Source: JBBTTE01 sp038064395
GTDB taxonomy: Bacteria; Patescibacteriota; Saccharimonadia; Saccharimonadales; UBA4665
Reading direction: 5' to 3'
Length of the DNA: 64,000 nucleotides
Assembly (NCBI GenBank): GCA_038064395.1
Contig: JBBTTE010000003.1
Coordinates: forward strand, 1-64,000
Shown here: positions 1 through 7,137 of the stretch, in pieces
Layout of the letters: each line of letters opens with the position of its first letter
Position numbering within the stretch: the first letter of the stretch is position 1
Notes under the pieces: model-generated
The model's input: only the letters and a program-made list of their open reading frames with translations
Told to the model about the DNA's origin: nothing
The model's database searches: none
Position numbers and translations under genes: made by a program

Positions 1-1068
1 AGCATAGCGATAGTCGGCCTACCCAATGTCGGTAAGTCCACCCTTTTCAACGCCCTAACGGGCAGTAATATTCTAGCCGCAAATTATCCCTTCGCTACTA
101 TCGAACCCAACACTGGTATCGTACCCGTGCCAGACCCCCGTCTAGGCAAGCTAGCCAAGCTGAACAACGCTGGCAAGATTATTCCAGCTACAGTAACATT
201 TGTGGATATTGCGGGCTTGGTAGCTGGCGCTAGCGAAGGCGAGGGTCTTGGCAACCAGTTCTTGAGTCATATCCGTACCACCAACGCCATCGTCCAAGTT
301 GTAAGAGCCTTTGACGATCCCAACGTCACCCACGTTGACGAAGCCCACGATCCACGGAAGGACATCGACGTCATCAATACCGAGCTTGTGTTGGCCGACC
401 TCCAGACCGTGGCTAGGCGCATTCCTAAGTTCGCTAAGGAAGCCCGCGCCAACCCCAAGCTCAAGCCCGTTGCCGATGCCTACGAGCAGGTGCACAAACT
501 TCTTAATGATGGGCAGCCGCTCTGGAATTACCCTGAGTTAGACGCCGAATTACTCTCCGACTTGCAGCTACTAACCATGAAACCGATTATATATTTGTTC
601 AATCTCGACGAGGCTGGGCTAAGCGACGAAGCTAAGCAGTCTGAGCTACGCGAAATGGTCGCACCAGCCCAAGCTTTGTTCGTATGCGCCAAGCTAGAGA
701 GCGAACTCAAAGACCTCGATCCAGAAGATGCTTCCGAGCTTCTAGAGAGCTATGGCCAGCACGAATCGGGTCTATTACAGCTAATCCACGCCGCTTACGA
801 CACGCTCGGCTTGCAGAGTTACCTAACAGCTGGGGAGAAGGAAGTCCGTGCTTGGACAATCAATCAAGGCTCAACTGCCCCACAAGCGGCTGGCGTGATT
901 CATGGCGACTTCGAACGTGGCTTCATAGCAGCAGAGATCGTTACCTACCCCGACCTGATCGGAGCTGGCTCACACCAAGCCGCCAAGGCAGCTGGCAAGG
1001 TCCGCACCGAAGGCAAAACCTACGTTATGCAACCTGACGATATAGTCGAATTCCGCTTCAACGTCTAG
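1..1068 (+). CDS. ychF: Redox-regulated/Obg-like ATPase YchF (5' partial)
   Basis: Frame 1 is open from the first base, so the start codon lies just outside the window; the family is about 363 residues and about 355 are present. The first residues carry the G1 P-loop GLPNVGKST, followed by the G3 region (DIAGLVAGAS) and the YchF-type NLDE motif in place of the NKxD of true GTPases. The C-terminal TGS-like domain ends near VMQPDDIVEFRFNV, as in other YchF proteins. YchF is a universally conserved TRAFAC-class ATPase that binds ribosomes and 50S subunits. The stop overlaps the stop region of the convergent downstream gene by 4 bases. Confidence 0.95.
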   Translation, partial: SIAIVGLPNVGKSTLFNALTGSNILAANYPFATIEPNTGIVPVPDPRLGKLAKLNNAGKIIPATVTFVDIAGLVAGASEGEGLGNQFLSHIRTTNAIVQVVRAFDDPNVTHVDEAHDPRKDIDVINTELVLADLQTVARRIPKFAKEARANPKLKPVADAYEQVHKLLNDGQPLWNYPELDAELLSDLQLLTMKPIIYLFNLDEAGLSDEAKQSELREMVAPAQALFVCAKLESELKDLDPEDASELLESYGQHESGLLQLIHAAYDTLGLQSYLTAGEKEVRAWTINQGSTAPQAAGVIHGDFERGFIAAEIVTYPDLIGAGSHQAAKAAGKVRTEGKTYVMQPDDIVEFRFNV

Positions 1069-1859
1069 CTTGTCTCGACTTCCTTCTTAGGTAATCGGAA
1101 TGATGGTATCGGCGAATGTACCTTAAGCCTGTGCTGACGCCTACCGAACACTTCCTTCATGCCTTCAGCATATAGATCAGCCAACTCATCACGTTTTGGC
1201 ACGGGAGCTTCTGGCAACGTCTCGCCTGTCACAAGTTGATGTTGCGCTAGCAAACTCTGGGCGTACAAGTAGTCAGCTAGCTCTGGGCTAGGCTTAATCG
1301 GCTGCGTGGTAGCATTAAGGGGAGCTGAGCCATTTGGGGTGTTGATCGTCTGCAGCTGATCGTGCAGCTTTTGTTGCTGCTGGTACTGAGCAATCAAGTA
1401 GGTTTGGAGCTGCTGATTGATCTGTTCCAGGTGTTGATTCTGGCCTTCTTGCCTGGTGGATTGCTGCTTCTTGATCTCGGCCATAGCGTGCTGAATATGA
1501 TTAATAAGCTTGCGCAGACGTGGCTGGTTGTAGCTGCGGAACTTAAGAAATTTGCTGCCTGTAGCTATAGTGATGTCAGCTCCTAGCAAGCGGTGATTGT
1601 AGTCGATTTCGTTAATCATATCGAAGCGCAAATCCTCGACCGTCAGATAGTTAAGCGGCTTCTTATCAACTAGCAGAACTCGTACGTCGGTTGCCAGCAG
1701 CAATGCAAAACCACCTTCGTATATGCCGTTGACGCATTCAAAGATTTGTTCGTCAGGCAGCAAGATGTTTGGTAATTCAGCGACCTCCGCCTTCCCCCAA
1801 CCAAAAGTCTTGAAGCCCAAACCTTTAAGTTGCGCGTGGATCGTTTGTTCGCTTACCAT
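1065..1859 (-). CDS. PH-like (YokE-type) domain protein, unknown function
   Basis: 264 residues. I chose the ATG at 1859 because AAAGGAGG lies 6-7 bases upstream; a longer in-frame start at 1883 would place this site inside the gene. The N-terminal half (about residues 30-125) has the pattern of a bacterial PH domain: a short helix, strands with LLATDVRVLLVDKK, a FDMINEIDY strand and a helix at the end. The C-terminal half is Gln-rich and probably coiled coil (residues about 130-190), followed by a basic tail. No membrane segment is visible. Family assignment is by pattern only and the role is unknown. Confidence 0.6.
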   Translation of the reverse strand: MVSEQTIHAQLKGLGFKTFGWGKAEVAELPNILLPDEQIFECVNGIYEGGFALLLATDVRVLLVDKKPLNYLTVEDLRFDMINEIDYNHRLLGADITIATGSKFLKFRSYNQPRLRKLINHIQHAMAEIKKQQSTRQEGQNQHLEQINQQLQTYLIAQYQQQQKLHDQLQTINTPNGSAPLNATTQPIKPSPELADYLYAQSLLAQHQLVTGETLPEAPVPKRDELADLYAEGMKEVFGRRQHRLKVHSPIPSFRLPKKEVETS

Positions 1860-1885
1860 CCTGCCTCCTTTTACTATACCCAATA

Positions 1886-1918
1886 TATTCTTAGTGTATT
1901 GATCGTGCGGTAAGAATA
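1886..1918. repeat. Inverted repeat between divergent genes
   Basis: TATTCTTA (1886-1893) and TAAGAATA (1911-1918) are perfect 8-base inverted arms separated by 17 bases. They sit in the 149-base gap between the PH-like gene and the Crp/Fnr-type regulator. A regulator site is possible, but the arms do not match the TTGAT-N4-ATCAA FNR consensus. Confidence 0.35.
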
Positions 1919-1972
1919 ATCACTAAGTGCTTGAGACATTAATCACAAACTTACAAATCTCATCTGTAATTA

Positions 1973-2001
1973 TTGACATCTGCGTCCAGTCCTATCATAA
2001 T
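1973..2001 (+). promoter_or_regulatory. Sigma70 promoter of the Crp/Fnr-type gene (predicted leaderless)
   Basis: TTGACA (1973-1978), 17-base spacer, CATAAT (1996-2001). The ATG at 2009 begins 7 bases after the -10 box, where transcription should start, so the mRNA is predicted to be leaderless. An in-frame TTG at 1973 is the -35 box and not a start codon. Confidence 0.75.
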
Positions 2002-2008
2002 AATGGCC

Positions 2009-2662
2009 ATGTTAGCCACGCTGAAACAAACGGCGGACTTTGTGGAATTTTTCAGGCTACATGGAGTTAAACAAACATTCAAAAAAGGTGACTTCGTAAT
2101 CCGTCCTGGTGACGCCCCTTCGGGCGTTTTTTATATTTATCAAGGGCTGGTTAAAGCCTACGATATAACCAAGTACGACGAAGAAAACTTGCTTATAATT
2201 CGCAAGCAAGACGAGATATTCCCGCTCATTTGGGCAGTTACAGGCAAAGAACACAGTATTATCTACCAAGCTTTGGCGCCGACTATTACATGGCAAGTAC
2301 CGCGCGAGGCCTTCATGAAGTTCGTCAATGGTAGCTCAGACGCCATGACACCTTTGCTCGATATGACTATGGAAATGTACCGTTTACACGGCGAACGCAT
2401 ACTTAACCTAGAGTACCGTACAGTGCGGGAGCGAATTATTTCCTTCTTGCTGACTATGAGCCAGCGCTTCGGCAAAGAAACTGCCGACGGCCTGCTGATC
2501 GAAGTACCAATCCGTCATCAAGACATCGCCAGCTCTATCAACGCTACCCGCGAGACCACCAGCCGTGAGCTGTCGGCCTTAGAGCGCAAGGGTCTGCTGA
2601 TTAATAAGCAGTCTTACACTCTACTCAAGGACGTCAAAGCTCTAGAGAAGTACCTAGCTTAG
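2009..2662 (+). CDS. Crp/Fnr family transcriptional regulator
   Basis: 217 residues from the ATG at 2009; another ATG at 2003 is also in frame, but the promoter geometry favours 2009. Residues about 15-120 form a cNMP-binding-type beta barrel (KGDFVIRPGD, GVFYIYQGLVKAY). The C-terminal domain is a winged helix of the HTH_Crp type, with the recognition region IRHQDIASSINATRETTSREL near residues 165-190. There is no cluster of four cysteines, so an oxygen-sensing Fe-S cluster of FNR type is unlikely, and the usual cAMP-contacting residues are not obvious. The ligand and targets are unknown. Confidence 0.85.
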   Translation: MLATLKQTADFVEFFRLHGVKQTFKKGDFVIRPGDAPSGVFYIYQGLVKAYDITKYDEENLLIIRKQDEIFPLIWAVTGKEHSIIYQALAPTITWQVPREAFMKFVNGSSDAMTPLLDMTMEMYRLHGERILNLEYRTVRERIISFLLTMSQRFGKETADGLLIEVPIRHQDIASSINATRETTSRELSALERKGLLINKQSYTLLKDVKALEKYLA

Positions 2663-2675
2663 CTAGCTTGGGGGA

Positions 2676-3341
2676 TTAGGCCGTGGTTTTCCAGTTAGCG
2701 ATGATATTTTCGATCGTTTCGAGCACCGTTTTGTGGTCTGGAACATCTTGAGTATCGTAATAATGATCTGTGTCCATATAATCATGAATGGTGTTGAGGC
2801 AGAATAAGTCATCGGCTAGAACGTGCATCCGATCAACCGCACTGACACTGGCAAAAGGCGTCGCAACGACCATTCTGTCGATGGCCACAGGCTTAAGAAA
2901 CTCCGCAGCTAGATCAACAGGAAATCCAGTCGATAGTCCATCAGACACGATGATGACCGTATGATCCTTAAGCAATGCCTTATTAATAGTTCCGCCTTTG
3001 CCGAGTAGCTGATTGAGGTCGTGCATGTGCGACAACTTCTCTTGCTCGATAAACCCATAATTCTCACCTACCATCTCTTCGAGTTCGCCAGTCGAATAGC
3101 TATGATTGTAGGACACTACGCCGCCAGCCGTTATACCCGCAATCGGTTGCGGCTCTCTTGGAAGCATAATCTCCGAACTAGCCAGCAGTGTCAGGACACA
3201 GTGCAGTTGCTTGGCAATCTGCGCACCAACCATCGCACCACCATCACCAAGAGCTAGAACGGCACAATTGTCATCCTTGTACTTTTTGGCTAGCTGGGTA
3301 GCCAACATTCGGCCCGCCTGAACTCTCGAAGCAAAATACAT
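2676..3341 (-). CDS. Phosphoribosyltransferase-fold protein
   Basis: 221 residues. The sequence matches the type I PRTase fold as found in COG1926-like proteins: an N-terminal hood (FASRVQAGRMLATQLAKKY), LALGDGGAMVGAQIAKQL, and the PRPP-loop motif VIIVSDGLSTG near residue 130. In canonical enzymes this motif carries two acidic residues before the Gly-rich turn; here only one is kept (SDG), which may lower PRPP binding. A -10 like box TAAACT preceded by TGC ends 6 bases before the ATG. Substrate unknown. The gene follows tlyA on the same strand and has its own promoter. Confidence 0.7.
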   Translation of the reverse strand: MYFASRVQAGRMLATQLAKKYKDDNCAVLALGDGGAMVGAQIAKQLHCVLTLLASSEIMLPREPQPIAGITAGGVVSYNHSYSTGELEEMVGENYGFIEQEKLSHMHDLNQLLGKGGTINKALLKDHTVIIVSDGLSTGFPVDLAAEFLKPVAIDRMVVATPFASVSAVDRMHVLADDLFCLNTIHDYMDTDHYYDTQDVPDHKTVLETIENIIANWKTTA

Positions 3342-3347
3342 GCCTGC

Positions 3348-3356
3348 AGTTTAGCA
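3348..3356 (-). promoter_or_regulatory. Extended -10 box, predicted leaderless start
   Basis: On the minus strand the order is TGC, TAAACT, six bases, ATG. This fits an extended -10 promoter whose transcript begins at the start codon at 3341. Confidence 0.5.
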
Positions 3357-3362
3357 TTACGC

Positions 3363-4118
3363 TTATACTTTTTCGTAACTTAGGCGCTTTTTGCGTAATA
3401 GATAGAAGCGCTCTTGATTACCCTTGGCACCACTGACGGCCGAATCAGCCTTATCCCGAACTGTGAAATACTGCTTTGCCCACTGTTCGAAGTCCTTGAG
3501 TATGTCGCGGCGCATCTTATCATTCTTAATAACACCTTTGTGCTTTAGGGCACTCCGCCCATTGGCGCTACCTTGGCCTGCCTCGAATTGCGGCTTCACC
3601 ATCACGGCAATCTGCGTCTGATTGGTGCTCAACTTGGCCACACTAGGCAATATCTCTCGTAGGCTTATAAAAGACACGTCGGCTACGACAATATCAATCT
3701 TCTGATCTGTCCTGAAGTCCCTTATATCGGTCTTCTCATGCAATTCAATCTTCTTATTCCCGTGGAGACTCGGGTGCAATTGATTAGTACCGACTTCCAC
3801 AGCAAGTACCTTCTTGGCACCGTGTCTCAGTGCGTAATCTGTGAACCCGCCGGTGCTGCTGCCGACATCGAGCACCACCTTGCCCTTGAAATCAAGCTTC
3901 ATAGCCTCCGCAACACTCGCTAACTTGAGTGCGGCACGACTGACGTATTGCTGCTCCGCCGTGACCTTGATCTTGGCATCTGCACTGACCACTTGGCCTG
4001 CCTTAGTAACTACCTTACCGTTGACCTCAACTTGACCGAGCTTAATATAACTCTCGGCTTGGCTACGTGTTTTTACAAGGTTCAGTTCAGTGAGTCGTTG
4101 ATCCAAGCGTGTCTTCAT
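3363..4118 (-). CDS. tlyA: TlyA-type rRNA 2'-O-methyltransferase
   Basis: 251 residues, a usual length. An N-terminal S4 RNA-binding domain (about residues 1-60, RLDQRLTELNLVKTRSQAESYI) is followed by a Rossmann methyltransferase. SAM-binding motif I is VVLDVGSSTGGFTDYAL near residue 82, and DIVVADVSFISLREILP forms the family-specific catalytic region. Family members methylate cytidines in 16S and/or 23S rRNA; older annotations say hemolysin A. Confidence 0.9.
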   Translation of the reverse strand: MKTRLDQRLTELNLVKTRSQAESYIKLGQVEVNGKVVTKAGQVVSADAKIKVTAEQQYVSRAALKLASVAEAMKLDFKGKVVLDVGSSTGGFTDYALRHGAKKVLAVEVGTNQLHPSLHGNKKIELHEKTDIRDFRTDQKIDIVVADVSFISLREILPSVAKLSTNQTQIAVMVKPQFEAGQGSANGRSALKHKGVIKNDKMRRDILKDFEQWAKQYFTVRDKADSAVSGAKGNQERFYLLRKKRLSYEKV

Positions 4119-4176
4119 CTATGAAGTCTACCACGCAGGTTGCTGCCGTCTGATCACCCTACTACCAGGGGGCGCA

Positions 4177-4225
4177 AAACTGATACACTAAATGTACCTT
4201 GGTGATACACTTAGTGTATCAGTTT
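4177..4225 (+). promoter_or_regulatory. Tandem palindromic operator upstream of the RHH regulator gene
   Basis: A perfect 19-base palindrome TGATACACTTAGTGTATCA lies at 4203-4221. A degenerate copy starting TGATACACT lies at 4181, exactly 22 bp upstream. The whole block is also an outer inverted repeat: AAACTGATACACTAA (4177-4191) and TTAGTGTATCAGTTT (4211-4225). A -10 like TAGTAT (4225-4230) touches the right arm, so a bound protein would block transcription. The same arrangement is found at 22071-22125. Confidence 0.8.
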
Positions 4226-4308
4226 AGTATATGCGACTACTTACACATAGATGAGAGAGTTAGCGCAAACAACAGTTTCAACTTAAGACGTAAGCAGGAG
4301 CATAGAAG

Positions 4309-4581
4309 ATGGCCAAAGTTCAAAAGAGAACGCAACATAAGCAAACAATGGGTCGCATTAACCTGAGTATTCCTGAAGGTCTGCTGGAACTTGTTGATAA
4401 GGAGGCTGAGCGAGCCTTTACTACTAGAAGTGACATTATGAGAACTGCTCTGCTGTGGTATCTCAAGCCTCAAGGGCGTGAGCTTAATCAGACTGATCCC
4501 GAGATTATTCTGAAGACTTTGCAGCAGCAACATACAAAAGTAGCCGTTCGCAAAATGTTACTCGACCAAGATGTTTCGTGA
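4309..4581 (+). CDS. Ribbon-helix-helix transcriptional regulator (CopG/MetJ/Arc fold)
   Basis: 90 residues. A basic N-terminus is followed by a short beta strand (GRINLSIP, about residues 14-21) and two helices (EGLLELVDKEAERAF, TRSDIMRTALLWYL), the plan of the ribbon-helix-helix fold, in which the strand enters the DNA major groove as a dimer. A GGAG site lies 8 bases before the ATG. The tandem palindrome at 4177-4225 directly upstream suggests autoregulation, and a second copy before otsAB suggests trehalose synthesis as a target. The C-terminal 40 residues are charged and helical. One of the few genes here ending in TGA. Confidence 0.8.
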   Translation: MAKVQKRTQHKQTMGRINLSIPEGLLELVDKEAERAFTTRSDIMRTALLWYLKPQGRELNQTDPEIILKTLQQQHTKVAVRKMLLDQDVS

Positions 4582-4593
4582 CCAAGAGAAGAG

Positions 4594-5160
4594 TTAGTCC
4601 TTAACGCGTTCGCGGTATGCGCCGTTGGCGGTATCGACCGAGATGAGATCGCCTGTCTTGATGAAAGCCGGAACCTTGATGGTTACGCCGGTCTCGAGAG
4701 TAGCTTCCTTGGTGATTGATGAGCTAGTGTCGCCCTTCACCGCATCCTCGGTATAAGTAACCTTGAGGGGTACGTTCTTAGGTAGCTCAACATTAATTGG
4801 GCGTTCGCCCCAGAACTGTAGCTGCAAACGATCACCTTCCTTAAGATAACCAGCACCGTCACCTACTAGATCAGCGGCAACTTCGAACTGGTGAAAGGTC
4901 TTCTCATTCATGAAGTAGAAGGTGCTGCCATCGGTGTAGAGATACTGGACGTCTTCACTGGTTACATCGGCGCGATCAAGTTGCTCATTGCCCTTGAAGG
5001 TCTTGTCCAAGACCTTGCCGCTAACTAGACTCTTGATGCGCACGTTAACTATAGAACCGCCGCGACCCATAACCTTCTGGTTGTAGTCGACCACGCGGTA
5101 AGGTTCGCCTTCCATCTCGAAGACAGTGCCCTTCTTAAGATCTGTAATGCTCAGTGCCAT
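4594..5160 (-). CDS. efp: Translation elongation factor P
   Basis: 188 residues, the normal three-domain EF-P length. The N-terminal KOW-like domain (residues 1-65), the central OB domain and the C-terminal OB domain ending VDTANGAYRERV are all recognisable. EF-P relieves stalling at polyproline. The loop that carries the modified residue reads VMGRGGS, with Arg33 where E. coli has the lysylated Lys34. An Arg in this place is rhamnosylated by EarP in some bacteria; no EarP is in the window. The gene begins 4 bases after the rpsR stop, so it is probably translationally coupled. Confidence 0.95.
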   Translation of the reverse strand: MALSITDLKKGTVFEMEGEPYRVVDYNQKVMGRGGSIVNVRIKSLVSGKVLDKTFKGNEQLDRADVTSEDVQYLYTDGSTFYFMNEKTFHQFEVAADLVGDGAGYLKEGDRLQLQFWGERPINVELPKNVPLKVTYTEDAVKGDTSSSITKEATLETGVTIKVPAFIKTGDLISVDTANGAYRERVKD

Positions 5161-5164
5161 AGCG

Positions 5165-5368
5165 CTAGTTAGTAGCTACGAAAGGCATTAGAGCTAGGTG
5201 TCGAGCGCGCTTGATAGCGACGCTAAGACGGCGCTGCTGGCTCTCTGTTAGACCAGTCTTCTTGCGGGACTCAATCTGACCGTAAACGTTAACATAACGC
5301 TGCAGGGTCTTAAAGTCCTTGTAGTCAAAGAAGGCTACGTCGGTTCGGTGTTTAAAAATCTTGGCCAT
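5165..5368 (-). CDS. rpsR: 30S ribosomal protein S18
   Basis: 67 residues. The S18 core is clear (FFDYKDFKTLQRYVNVYGQIESRKKTG followed by RRLSVAIKRARHLALMPF). The N-terminal tail is short, as in many small genomes. AAGGAGAG lies before the ATG. Third gene of the rpsF-ssb-rpsR-efp operon, a gene order seen very widely in bacteria. Confidence 0.97.
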   Translation of the reverse strand: MAKIFKHRTDVAFFDYKDFKTLQRYVNVYGQIESRKKTGLTESQQRRLSVAIKRARHLALMPFVATN

Positions 5369-5386
5369 TAATTATCTCTCCTTAAA

Positions 5387-5881
5387 TTAGAATGGTATGT
5401 CGTCTAAATTGATTGGTGCGTCGTCGATATCTTCGATAACAACGTCGTCTTTCTTGGGCTTTTTGCTTGGCTTAGGCTTGTCGTCCTTAGAACTAGAGGA
5501 ACTTGAGGCTGAGCTTGGTGCTGGAGCGTCGCTGCCAGCTTCATCACCGCCACGACTGTCTAAGAAGGTTACATCGTTAGCTAGAACTTCTACTTTGTTA
5601 CGCTTCTGACCGTCTTGCTCCCATGAGCGGGACTGCAAGCGACCCTGCACTAGGCAACGTCGGCCTTTGCTTAGGTATTGAGCTACACGCTCAGCTAGTG
5701 GACCCCAACATACAATATCAATGTAGTCGGTGGCTTCTTGCCATTCACCGCCGGAATCCTTGTAGCTGCGGTTCAGCGCTAGACTGAAGCTAGTTACGTT
5801 CTGGCCGTTGGGTGTCTGTCGTAGTTCTGGGTCACGGGTTAGGTTGCCCATTAGTGTTACTTGGTTGAGGCTTCGTGCCAT
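5387..5881 (-). CDS. ssb: Single-stranded DNA-binding protein
   Basis: 164 residues. The N-terminal OB fold (about 1-105) includes LNQVTLMGNLTRDPELR, FSLALNRSYKD and LVQGRLQSRSWEQDGQKR. A Ser/Lys/Pro-rich linker follows, and the acidic protein-interaction tip ends DDIPF, as in other SSBs. AAGGAG lies 6 bases before the ATG. It sits between rpsF and rpsR, its usual place. Confidence 0.97.
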   Translation of the reverse strand: MARSLNQVTLMGNLTRDPELRQTPNGQNVTSFSLALNRSYKDSGGEWQEATDYIDIVCWGPLAERVAQYLSKGRRCLVQGRLQSRSWEQDGQKRNKVEVLANDVTFLDSRGGDEAGSDAPAPSSASSSSSSKDDKPKPSKKPKKDDVVIEDIDDAPINLDDIPF

Positions 5882-6073
5882 CTTCGGCTCCTTCTATCTA
5901 TTATGCGGCTTCGCTGCGCTCGGCGCATAAACTCGCTCTGCTCGCTTATAAGACCTATGTCTTCGTTAATTGGTATATCTACCGTACGCCTGTGCCTAAA
6001 CTTGCGTCAAGTTCAAGCCGTTATATTTAACAAATATTTAATATTTGCCACCTGCAGGCCTAAGCCACAGGTG
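5882..6073 (-). other. 192-base spacer between rpsF and ssb
   Basis: No convincing gene. It holds inverted repeats: TTATGCG/CGCATAA around 5900-5930 and AACTTG-CGT-CAAGTT near 6000-6014. Neither has a T-tract, so they look like mRNA hairpins inside the operon (stability or partial termination) and not a full terminator. A very AT-rich stretch (about 6020-6050) follows. Confidence 0.4.
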
Positions 6074-6460
6074 TTATTCGGCAGATTCTTTGTCTTCTTT
6101 GTCGTCACCGCGCTCACCGCGCTTGGCGGCTTGCTCGGCCTTTTCGGCCTTGGCTACTTCCGCCTTAGCGATAGCCTTAAGATCTGGACGAGTAATCAGG
6201 AAACGAATTACTTCGCTCGTGATGTTGAGGGTGCTCTCTACCTTAGCTACGCTCGCACCAGGCAATTCCACAGTGTAAAAAACATACACAGCGTGTTCGT
6301 TGCCCTTGATTGCGTAGGCCAGCTTGCGCTTGCCCCAATTGTTAGTAGCCGTGATCTTACCACCGTTATCGGTGACAATCTTAGCTACTCGTTCCTCGGC
6401 CTTGGTTAGGTCGACTTCTAGATCTGGATGATATAGAACTGCGATTTCGTACTGATTCAA
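6074..6460 (-). CDS. rpsF: 30S ribosomal protein S6 (TTG start)
   Basis: 128 residues from a TTG at 6460. I chose TTG because GGAAGGAG ends 7 bases upstream, and S6 proteins begin close to (M)NxYEIAVLYHPDLE. The upstream in-frame ATG at 6496 would add 12 foreign residues and bury the ribosome site. The S6 fold (about residues 1-95) is followed by a charged Ala/Lys/Glu tail of about 30 residues. First gene of the S6-SSB-S18-EF-P operon; S6 and S18 bind 16S rRNA together. Confidence 0.93.
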   Translation of the reverse strand: MNQYEIAVLYHPDLEVDLTKAEERVAKIVTDNGGKITATNNWGKRKLAYAIKGNEHAVYVFYTVELPGASVAKVESTLNITSEVIRFLITRPDLKAIAKAEVAKAEKAEQAAKRGERGDDKEDKESAE

Positions 6461-6525
6461 CTCAATACTCCTTCCTTCGGTTAAGCCCATGCACACTAGG
6501 GGTCATGAGCTGAAGTTAATATTAC
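6461..6525 (-). promoter_or_regulatory. rpsF 5' leader, possible S6:S18 autoregulatory site
   Basis: About 65 bases lie between the predicted transcription start and the TTG codon. The leader has CCC/GGG arms followed by TTAACCGAAGG just before the Shine-Dalgarno. An unpaired CCG next to a short helix is the hallmark of the S6:S18-binding rpsF leader in many bacteria. The fit is suggestive only. Confidence 0.35.
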
Positions 6526-6531
6526 TCTAGG

Positions 6532-6560
6532 AGTATAACCTATTCACCCCTGTTGGTCAA
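6532..6560 (-). promoter_or_regulatory. Sigma70 promoter of the rpsF operon
   Basis: On the minus strand: TTGACC (6560-6555), 17-base spacer, TATACT (6537-6532). Near-consensus and correctly spaced, it gives a leader of about 65 bases before the rpsF TTG. Confidence 0.75.
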
Positions 6561-6571
6561 GAGACTACAGA

Positions 6572-7048
6572 TTAGCGTAAGCTCTTGATCTCTTTTTGAG
6601 ATCTTGGCTGCTCTTGCTTTACGCCAGACGGAAAGGCTTGATTGTGCTTCTTGAGCGCAGCTTCGGCTTTGGCAAGTTCCTCTGGAGTTGTCTTAGTGCT
6701 CGTCTTAAGGCCAGTTACGTTACCTACACCAACCGAACCAACAGCTCGGGCAGTTGGTGGACTAACTACAGCTTTGAGAGAATTCTCTATCTTAGACGGT
6801 TTCATGGCTGGACCGATGTTAGCAACCCGCGGCTTGTTCATGCCACGTGCTGCGGGTAGCAATTCCCAGTTGTCGCCCATAGGATGCTCTGGTGTTACAG
6901 GTGTAGATGTATCTAGGCCGCCACTCAAAACCTCTAGAACAGGTTGTTCAATAACACTGTCCCCTGGTAGTTCACTTATTCCATCTACATACGGTTCGGG
7001 CTCAACACGAACAGCACCACCTTCTTGACCAAAATCTATTTTTGACAT
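6572..7048 (-). CDS. Hypothetical low-complexity protein
   Basis: 158 residues, rich in Pro, Gly, Ser, Lys and Glu, with no predicted membrane segment or signal peptide, so it is probably mostly disordered. A short charged helix lies near residues 118-135 (TPEELAKAEAALKKHN). AGAGAGAG before the ATG acts as a weak Shine-Dalgarno. It sits alone between ftsK and the rpsF operon. I do not recognise a family. The codon pattern resembles the neighbours and the frame has clear start and stop, so I consider it a real gene. Confidence 0.6.
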   Translation of the reverse strand: MSKIDFGQEGGAVRVEPEPYVDGISELPGDSVIEQPVLEVLSGGLDTSTPVTPEHPMGDNWELLPAARGMNKPRVANIGPAMKPSKIENSLKAVVSPPTARAVGSVGVGNVTGLKTSTKTTPEELAKAEAALKKHNQAFPSGVKQEQPRSQKEIKSLR

Positions 7049-7137
7049 AATTTTACTCTCTCTTTAAAAATATGTATCTAATCTACGCCTTTGACGAACA
7101 TTTTGCAAGAACAATGACTTTTTTGGAGATATCGTGC

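Noticed and set aside
1973..2008. TTG or first ATG (2003) as start of the Crp/Fnr-type gene
   Set aside because: TTG at 1973 is the -35 box of a consensus promoter, and the transcript should start near 2008-2009.
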